A DNA stretch of 10,471 bases from Nitrospirae bacterium CG2_30_53_67 (GTDB taxonomy: Bacteria > CG2-30-53-67), in contig MNYV01000178.1 of NCBI GenBank assembly GCA_001873285.1, positions 1 through 10,471 on the forward strand, written 5' to 3'. The stretch's first letter is position 1. Each line of letters opens with the position of its first letter. The translations under genes and the position numbers were made by a program. Below are positions 7,147 to 10,471 of this stretch, piece by piece. The notes below the pieces were generated by a model that saw nothing but the letters and a program-made list of their open reading frames with translations, had not been told where the DNA came from and ran no database searches.

Positions 7147-7824
7147 CTATATTTCCCCCTCTTTTTTAAGGAGAATCAGCTGGTTGAATACAAAACGCAT
7201 GATGGCATCCCGGAGGCGGCCATGAATATTGTAAAACTCGATGCCGTATTCATACAGGAGGTCCTTCTTTGTTTTCTCGATGATCCCGCCCCGGACCACC
7301 CTTGAGGGGATATCATCAAGATCCATGTCCTGGTCGAGGCTGAAGAAGAGGAGGATCTCGCTTCCGATAGAAATTTCTTTTTCGGTTTCCACCAAGACCC
7401 CGCCGGCGCTGATGTTTTGGATCGTCCCGGGGAAGACGCCTTCAGGGTCATGGATGGACCCGCCGGGGATCCGGCAGGTGACTGGGATGTCCACAGCGAC
7501 CCGAAAATATTTTCTTCTCTGGAGTCGGAGAATCTCTTTGGGGCAGGTGAGGATCATCTGGGAGGCATAGTCTCCCTGGTATCCTTCCACCTTGGATTCG
7601 AACCCGTATCTCTGGTCTTTATAGACATAGTAGATCCAGCAATGGGTCTCAGCCGGTGCGCATTTGGCGACCGGGGTGGCGACGGTGATGTGATCCTCCC
7701 CGATTCCTTGGACCCGGCTTGCATATTCCTCCAGGAAATCAGGATGGTCGAAGTCGATTTCGATCTGCTGTTTGACCTTGAGGAAAGACCGGATATCTTT
7801 AATGATCGTTGTATCGTCTTTCAT
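7147..7824 (-). CDS. YcgR-like PilZ-domain protein, putative c-di-GMP receptor
   Basis: Binds the second messenger c-di-GMP and passes the signal to partners, for example flagellar motor or envelope functions. The 225-residue product has a YcgR-type N-terminal domain (about 5-100) and a C-terminal PilZ domain (about 103-215). The PilZ binding motifs are visible: LQRRKYFRV (RxxxR type, about 102-110) and NISAGG (about 138-143, the (D/N)xSxxG motif). The binding residues therefore look intact. A TTG at 7827 and ATG at 7824 are adjacent possible starts; the SD is weak (GGGA about 10-12 nt upstream), so the choice rests on ATG being the commoner start. Own promoter at 7924-7952 and a leader of about 93 nt. 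The partner cannot be named; the neighbouring DUF5658 membrane-protein gene is separately controlled. Confidence 0.9.
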   Translation of the reverse strand: MKDDTTIIKDIRSFLKVKQQIEIDFDHPDFLEEYASRVQGIGEDHITVATPVAKCAPAETHCWIYYVYKDQRYGFESKVEGYQGDYASQMILTCPKEILRLQRRKYFRVAVDIPVTCRIPGGSIHDPEGVFPGTIQNISAGGVLVETEKEISIGSEILLFFSLDQDMDLDDIPSRVVRGGIIEKTKKDLLYEYGIEFYNIHGRLRDAIMRFVFNQLILLKKEGEI

Positions 7825-7843
7825 CAATGAGATTCCCGTCCCT

Positions 7844-7918
7844 TCATCGTATCATGGCAGATAAGTGCGCTATGGTCATTAGATGCTCTGATCCCGGATG
7901 TTCTTCGTGATACGACAT
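7844..7918 (-). CDS. Possible leaderless 24-residue ORF in the pilZ leader
   Basis: A 24-codon ATG frame ending in TGA (7844-7846), 20 bp before the pilZ ATG. Its ATG starts at 7918, which is the expected first base of the transcript from the promoter at 7924-7952 (the A, 6 nt after the -10). It would therefore be translated, if at all, as a leaderless message. The peptide is His/Glu/Ser-rich and has no recognisable family. The frame is not that of pilZ. Confidence 0.25.
   Translation of the reverse strand: MSYHEEHPGSEHLMTIAHLSAMIR
7847..7915 (-). promoter_or_regulatory. Inverted repeat closing the pilZ leader
   Basis: Perfect 8-nt arms TCGTATCA (7847-7854) and TGATACGA (7908-7915), extendable inward by three pairs including two wobbles. 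They enclose a 47-nt loop and lie between the predicted transcript start (about 7918) and the pilZ start. As RNA this would form a long-range stem over nearly the whole leader. I compared it with the GEMM c-di-GMP riboswitch core and saw no match. Confidence 0.35.
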
Positions 7919-7923
7919 AAATG

Positions 7924-7952
7924 ACTATAACGAACCTGAAGGAGCAAGTCAA
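7924..7952 (-). promoter_or_regulatory. Sigma70 promoter of the pilZ gene
   Basis: Minus strand: -35 TTGACT (7947-7952, 5 of 6), 17 bp, -10 TATAGT (7924-7929, 5 of 6). The first purine after it is A7918. A small GC hairpin (CCTGG-CAT-CCAGG, 7963-7975) lies just upstream of the -35. Nothing else was recognised in the 7828-8042 gap. Confidence 0.75.
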
Positions 7953-8042
7953 GGAAAGGCGTCCTGGCATCCAGGCGAGAGATCAGGGTATGGAGAAATA
8001 ACATTCCCTCATCGGAAGATGATCGAGAAGGACTGAAACGAT

Positions 8043-8498
8043 TCAGAATGCGTAAAGGAGGCCCACCTGGTAGAAGATGAGCAGGATATAGATGAACAGA
8101 ACCAGGTAAGTCAGACTGCGGACGAAGGTGAAGTTCTTGTGAAGGCATAGGATGATGACGCCTAATGAAGTAATGAAGAATTTATAGGGGAAAAAGGCGA
8201 GCGCCCCCTTTTCAATCAAGACCTGCATAATCGGGTTCAATTCCTTACCGCCGTGGGAGACATAGTTGTATGTGAATATCCCATCGAGCAGTGAGAGAAT
8301 AATAATAAGGACAAGAACGGCAAAGAGCCACGGGCTATAAAGGTCCACGTAGTAATTGGATCGCGGGTCAGTGGTGCGCCGGTGTCCTTTTCTCCTTCCA
8401 AGAAGCGTATGCTTCCGGAAGAGATGCGTCGGTCTTTTCCTGCGGTCATCAGGGTTTTGACGCTTGTTCAGTCCTGTTGAATCCGGTATGGGTCCCAT
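8043..8498 (-). CDS. DUF5658-type integral membrane protein
   Basis: A 151-residue protein: a basic cytoplasmic-type N-terminus (many Arg/Lys, including DRRKRP and LGRRKGHRR) followed by three hydrophobic helices, about 56-79, 100-119 and 128-148. The first helix and the following loop carry LSLLDGIFTYNYVSHGGKE and LNP (D72, T76, E86, N88, P89), the pattern of DUF5658 membrane proteins. Function unknown. The frame is open to ATG 8534, but that codon lies inside the sigma54 promoter. GAGG (8504-8507) is 5 nt from ATG 8498, so 8498 is chosen; the leader would be only about 14 nt. It lies upstream of pilZ on the same strand with a 218-bp gap that holds the pilZ promoter. Family call is from memory of the motif. 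Confidence 0.8.
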   Translation of the reverse strand: MGPIPDSTGLNKRQNPDDRRKRPTHLFRKHTLLGRRKGHRRTTDPRSNYYVDLYSPWLFAVLVLIIILSLLDGIFTYNYVSHGGKELNPIMQVLIEKGALAFFPYKFFITSLGVIILCLHKNFTFVRSLTYLVLFIYILLIFYQVGLLYAF

Positions 8499-8522
8499 TT
8501 TTACCTCGTATTCTGTAATATT

Positions 8523-8538
8523 TGCAAATAACATGCCA
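8523..8538 (-). promoter_or_regulatory. Sigma54 (RpoN) promoter of the DUF5658 gene
   Basis: Minus strand TGGCATGTTATTTGCA. The consensus TGGCACG-N4-TTGCA is matched at every position but one, with the invariant GG and GC 10 nt apart as required. The transcript would begin near 8512-8513, just before the SD and 14 nt from ATG 8498. A sigma54 promoter needs an enhancer-binding activator; none is encoded in the window. Confidence 0.72.
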
Positions 8539-8573
8539 TATTTAACTGTTTATCGGCGTATTATTTAAAAATT

Positions 8574-8627
8574 AGGATAATTAAGTACTTTGGATAGATT
8601 CAGATATATGATTTGAAGGATTATCCT
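8574..8627. promoter_or_regulatory. Candidate activator-binding sites upstream of the sigma54 promoter
   Basis: A perfect 11-bp palindrome AGGATTATCCT (8617-8627) and a related half AGGATAAT (8574-8581) lie about 110 and 66 bp upstream of the predicted sigma54 start, at distances typical for enhancer-binding proteins. AGGATAAT and the ATTATCCT at 8620-8627 also form an 8-nt inverted repeat. The surrounding 130 bp is A/T-rich, so chance similarity is possible. Confidence 0.35.
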
Positions 8628-8665
8628 GAATTCTGCCCCTTTTCGTGGGTAAAATTTTTCACTTT

Positions 8666-9088
8666 TTAGGAAAAAAATTTCCCAAAATGGGAAAAATATT
8701 TCCTTTCGGTCAGGCCCCGCTTCTCCGGAGTTTGGGGTTCAGGCGGGAGGCTTTCTCGTGGATCCATGAGCGTCATTTCCCACCATGCCTTGGGTGTGGT
8801 CATACTGCAGGAGGACCCGCATTTCATGGGATCGTAGATCTTGATCCAGGAAGGGGCTTCCGGGGTATGCACGTAAATCCAGCCCGCGCCGTGTTTGCGG
8901 GACTTGATTTCCTCCGACCGATCCGAGAGGAAAAGAGAGGCTTCGCTTCCTTTGGAAAGAAAAAGGGATTTCATCCCTTTCTCCGGGGAATGGATATACC
9001 AAGGGCCGATCATTTTGATCTTCTCGATCAGTTCATCTACACGCTCCCATGTGAGGAGTCCTGTCAGCGGCCTTGAGTTATTGGACAT
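8666..9088 (-). CDS. Uncharacterised 140-residue protein with a CGSSC motif
   Basis: I do not recognise this protein. It begins with a helix-like stretch (about 12-27) and contains two similar short blocks: GPWYIHSPEKG (28-38) and GWIYVHTPEAP (69-79), each an aromatic strand followed by a His-(Ser/Thr)-Pro-Glu turn, which suggests an internal duplication. After the second comes WIKIYDPMKCGSSC (81-94) with C90 and C94, then PKAWWEMTLMDP (99-110). The last 25 residues look unconserved. There is no signal peptide or membrane helix. There is no SD; a weak promoter-like pair (TTGAAT, 17 bp, TATGTA) would start transcription at about 9089, so the message may be leaderless. A terminator sits in the final codons. 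The opposite-strand frame over this region is poorer in protein-like sequence. It follows the broken toxin remnant by 47 bp. Confidence 0.6.
   Translation of the reverse strand: MSNNSRPLTGLLTWERVDELIEKIKMIGPWYIHSPEKGMKSLFLSKGSEASLFLSDRSEEIKSRKHGAGWIYVHTPEAPSWIKIYDPMKCGSSCSMTTPKAWWEMTLMDPRESLPPEPQTPEKRGLTERKYFSHFGKFFS
8671..8694 (-). terminator. Intrinsic terminator inside the last codons of the 140-residue ORF
   Basis: Minus strand TTTCCCA-TTT-TGGGAAA: a perfect 7-bp stem (8678-8684 with 8688-8694) and 3-nt loop, followed at once by seven T (8671-8677). The stop codon TAA of the ORF (8666-8668) comes after the T-run, so termination here would release a message without a stop codon. On the plus strand an A-run precedes the stem and no good T-run follows, so it works only in the minus direction. 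Confidence 0.65.
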
Positions 9089-9135
9089 TATTTATTACAT
9101 ATCACAAATAAGGCAGAAATTCAAGAACGGGCTTT

Positions 9136-9267
9136 TTATTTGAGAATGGTTTTGAGGCGTTTCATGACCGCCATATCGCTCTCTGTAACATTGAGCCCTG
9201 ATTGCATGGTATACACAAACACCGAATCCTTGAGAACGATCTTCCCATCCTCTATTTTAGAACCTGT
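9136..9267 (-). pseudogene. Fragment in frame after the toxin remnant's stop, origin unknown
   Basis: Directly after the TGA of the PIN remnant, the same frame stays open for 43 codons to TAA (9136-9138). It includes EDGKIVLKDSVFVYTMQSG and ends in a basic helix (DMAVMKRLKTILK). The composition is protein-like, but there is no usable start codon or SD at its beginning. I do not recognise it. It may be the tail of another gene joined by deletion, or read as a continuation of the remnant through the TGA. Confidence 0.35.
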
Positions 9268-9447
9268 TCAGTCCAGTAGAAAAAAAGAGGGGCAGTCTTT
9301 GAGAGCCCGGTCGAACGTCGCTGTCACATCACATCCTTTGGCATGGTTCATCCTGCCGATAAGATAGTCGGCAAGATCAGCGCTTCCGTTTCTGTAATCG
9401 TGGATTGACTGGCGGACGATATCTTTAGATTCAATGTATATTATTTT
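9268..9447 (-). pseudogene. PIN-domain (VapC-like) toxin remnant, N-terminal half missing
   Basis: VapC-type toxins are PIN-fold RNases. Minus-strand translation in the frame ending at TGA 9268-9270 gives about 59 residues matching the C-terminal half of a PIN domain: IVRQSIHDYRNGSADLADYL, then GRMNHAKGCDVTATFDRALK. The later acidic residues (ADLAD and TFD) are present. The first half of the fold, with the catalytic DTN Asp and the central Glu, is absent, about 70 residues short of normal. The match begins exactly where the antitoxin ends. There is no start codon in this frame before an internal ATG in RMNHAK. Adding one A to the AAAA at the antitoxin end would join it to the ATG at 9450-9452, but the protein would still lack its N-terminal half. 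Judged dead. Confidence 0.72.
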
Positions 9448-9683
9448 CTCATGAACCGGCTCTTGATGGCTTTTGCCATCTCTTCTCCAGAGACGGCTTT
9501 CATGCCAGGCTTGTGCAATATACCCTCAAGCTCCTTGACATCCAGTGTCGCCGGTTCCAGAACGACTTTCCCGCTTTCTTCCACAATAAAATCAATCTTG
9601 TCGCCCGGCTGAAGCTTCAGATATTTTCTGATCTTTTTCGGTATGGTCGTCTGTCCCTTCACGGTCACGGTTGAAACAGCCAT
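9441..9683 (-). CDS. AbrB/SpoVT-type antitoxin (VapB/MazE-like)
   Basis: DNA-binding antitoxin that would neutralise the PIN toxin and repress its own promoter. The 80-residue product has a swapped-hairpin AbrB domain at about 3-48: STVTVKGQTTIPKKIRKYL, LQPGDKIDF and SGKVVLEP. The C-terminal tail (about 50-80), with HKPGMKAVSGEEMAKAIKSR, is the toxin-binding part. The longest frame begins with TTG 9698; AAGGA (9690-9694) is 6 nt before ATG 9683, so the ATG is used. It has its own promoter and an operator-like palindrome at 9707-9747. The toxin behind it is truncated, so this is an orphaned antitoxin; its gene is intact and shows no frameshift. Confidence 0.9.
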   Translation of the reverse strand: MAVSTVTVKGQTTIPKKIRKYLKLQPGDKIDFIVEESGKVVLEPATLDVKELEGILHKPGMKAVSGEEMAKAIKSRFMRK

Positions 9684-9706
9684 ACATTTTCCTTTCAAAT
9701 TTATTA

Positions 9707-9730
9707 TTTTCTTACCTAATAGTAAGGAAA
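9707..9730. promoter_or_regulatory. Operator-like palindrome at the antitoxin promoter
   Basis: Arms TTTTCTTAC (9707-9715) and GTAAGGAAA (9722-9730) pair over 9 positions with one T-G wobble around a 6-bp centre. The predicted -10 (9719-9724) lies across the centre. AbrB-type antitoxins usually repress from such sites. No U-run follows on either strand, so a terminator is unlikely. Confidence 0.5.
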
Positions 9731-9747
9731 AAGATTACTTTTGTTAA
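9719..9747 (-). promoter_or_regulatory. Sigma70 promoter of the antitoxin gene
   Basis: Minus strand: -35 TTAACA (9742-9747, 5 of 6), 17 bp, -10 TACTAT (9719-9724, 4 of 6). The -35 overlaps the stop codon of the upstream YhcH-family gene (9744-9746), so the antitoxin does not depend on that gene's transcript. Expected start near 9712. Confidence 0.65.
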
Positions 9748-10226
9748 GATCTTCTTCTGAGGTTCAAAAGCTCTGCTATGATTTTAACCACCACCTTCTT
9801 GACCCGTTCAGGCGTATCCCCGATGATCAGGGAGGGCATATGGGCGTCATGGGGAAAGAAGGCGGCAAACACGCCGGCGCACAGCTCCACGCGGGCCGGT
9901 CCCGGATAAGGGCGGCTGAAAAATTCCGCGTCCTTGGATTCATCGTACGGCATATCGGTTTTAAGTCCATGGACCGGGAACCACTCAATCCCTTCCCGGC
10001 CGAGAAGCACGGTTTGAACATCCACATATTTCCGGTGCGCCTCAAGCACAGCCGATCCGAGGTTGCGGGTTTCATAACTCATAATCCGTGCGAAGATTTC
10101 GTCCCCCTGCAGAGGGTACTCCCCTTCTTCAATATCGGGTGTCAGGGATATCAGAAAATCAAAGGCTTTGTTCCAGGCCGAACCCAGATGATAATATCTC
10201 CAGTGCCGCAGCTCATCAACGATCAT
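9744..10226 (-). CDS. YhcH/YjgK/YiaL-family protein (DUF386)
   Basis: A small cupin-like metal-binding family. E. coli members include NanQ/YhcH (sialic acid anomerase), TabA/YjgK and YiaL, and the family includes the EbgC beta-galactosidase subunit. The 160-residue length is typical. Seen here: EAHRKYVDVQ (62-71) with H64, the GREGIEWFPV block (76-85), and FFPHDAHMPSL (123-133) with H126 and H129, the usual metal-site histidines. No sugar-catabolic genes are beside it, so the substrate cannot be inferred. ATG 10226 has GGAG about 10 nt upstream. No convincing promoter was found in the 245 bp before it. The antitoxin gene begins 60 bp after its stop. Confidence 0.9.
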   Translation of the reverse strand: MIVDELRHWRYYHLGSAWNKAFDFLISLTPDIEEGEYPLQGDEIFARIMSYETRNLGSAVLEAHRKYVDVQTVLLGREGIEWFPVHGLKTDMPYDESKDAEFFSRPYPGPARVELCAGVFAAFFPHDAHMPSLIIGDTPERVKKVVVKIIAELLNLRRRS

Positions 10227-10471
10227 ATATTCTTCTCTCCAAATCAGATATATTGCATGGTCCGTCGCCTTTCCTCTCTATACTTACATTTTGCCTATCA
10301 ACCATTTTGCAACGTAAGAAACAACGTCCCCAAGTCCCGCGCGTCCTCAAGTCCCGCCTTCGAGCTCAATTTTCCGTCTAATCGGGAGTTGCACTCTTTA
10401 ATCAAACTGCAGGACTCATTCTTTTACATGTTTGTGAATTGAATTTTCAATTGCTTGAAACCAGTCTAAGG
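10227..10471. other. Right flank, no gene seen
   Basis: No coding frame here is convincing on either strand. It holds the leader of the YhcH-family gene, a 10-nt direct repeat CAAGTCCCGC (10331-10340 and 10348-10357, 17 bp apart), and a perfect 16-bp palindrome AATTGAATTTTCAATT (10437-10452). The sequence ends before any further gene can be recognised. Confidence 0.4.

Noticed and set aside
7405-7416. Loss of the Asp in the PilZ (D/N)xSxxG motif
   Set aside because: Asn at this position is an accepted variant and the RxxxR motif is intact, so binding is not expected to be lost.
7844-7918. c-di-GMP riboswitch before the pilZ gene
   Set aside because: Attractive by context, but the conserved GEMM core sequences are absent; only a simple long-range stem is seen.
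7879-8148. 89-codon minus-strand frame between pilZ and DUF5658
   Set aside because: It overlaps the end of the DUF5658 gene and covers the pilZ promoter; no SD or domain was seen.
8499-8534. 12-residue longer start of the DUF5658 protein
   Set aside because: This ATG lies inside the sigma54 promoter and has no SD; ATG 8498 has GAGG at good spacing.
8645-9076. Plus-strand frame opposite the 140-residue ORF
   Set aside because: The start is in an A/T-rich repeat-like stretch (GKIF repeated from the terminator palindrome) and the minus-strand frame has clearer motif structure.
9268-9270. TGA in the PIN remnant read as selenocysteine
   Set aside because: No selenoprotein context: PIN toxins normally end at about this position and I saw no convincing SECIS-like hairpin just after it.
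10331-10357. CRISPR-like repeat
   Set aside because: Only two 10-nt copies, too short and too few for an array.
9741-10442. Long plus-strand frame of 233 codons
   Set aside because: It is the shadow of the YhcH-family gene and its flank; composition is not protein-like.

Overview
The window looks like an ordinary chromosomal stretch of a Gram-negative (diderm) bacterium. It has an outer-membrane-barrel-like secreted protein, an AsmA-family envelope protein, a PilZ (c-di-GMP receptor) protein, a DUF1844 protein and a long-tailed Rho. That mix is common in Desulfobacterota, Nitrospirota and related lineages, but the sequence alone does not fix the phylum. Promoter-like elements are mostly sigma70-type with 17-bp spacers; one is a close sigma54 (RpoN) match. 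There are no rRNAs, tRNAs, CRISPR arrays, insertion sequences or phage genes.

Layout. 146-1588 (minus): transcription terminator Rho, preceded by a strong sigma70 promoter and a leader of about 300 nt. 2100-3204 (plus): a secreted beta-barrel-like protein from its own promoter, then pterin-4a-carbinolamine dehydratase. 3211-6925 (minus): a closely spaced set read DUF1844 -> AsmA-family -> OsmC-family -> cobO (corrinoid adenosyltransferase), whose end meets the dehydratase gene tail to tail with 6 bp between stops. 7147-7824 (minus): a YcgR-like PilZ protein with its own promoter and a structured leader. 8043-8498 (minus): a three-helix DUF5658-type membrane protein with a sigma54 promoter. 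8666-9088 (minus): an unrecognised 140-residue protein whose last codons carry a terminator. 9136-9683 (minus): an intact AbrB-type antitoxin followed by the remains of a PIN (VapC-like) toxin. 9744-10226 (minus): a YhcH/YjgK/YiaL-family protein.

How the parts relate. Most genes are housekeeping or envelope functions with no single pathway. The PilZ and DUF5658 genes sit side by side but have different promoter classes. Most points of interest are in regulation: the sigma54 promoter that fixes the start of the DUF5658 gene, a terminator inside a coding sequence, a possibly leaderless 24-codon ORF in the pilZ leader, a short ORF overlapping the rho start as ATGA, and an SD held in a hairpin loop. 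The toxin-antitoxin locus is broken: antitoxin, promoter and operator look intact, but the toxin has lost its N-terminal half and its start. I saw no clear new multi-gene defence or mobile system. Several start codons below are shorter than the longest open frame because the Shine-Dalgarno site (SD) points to an internal ATG.
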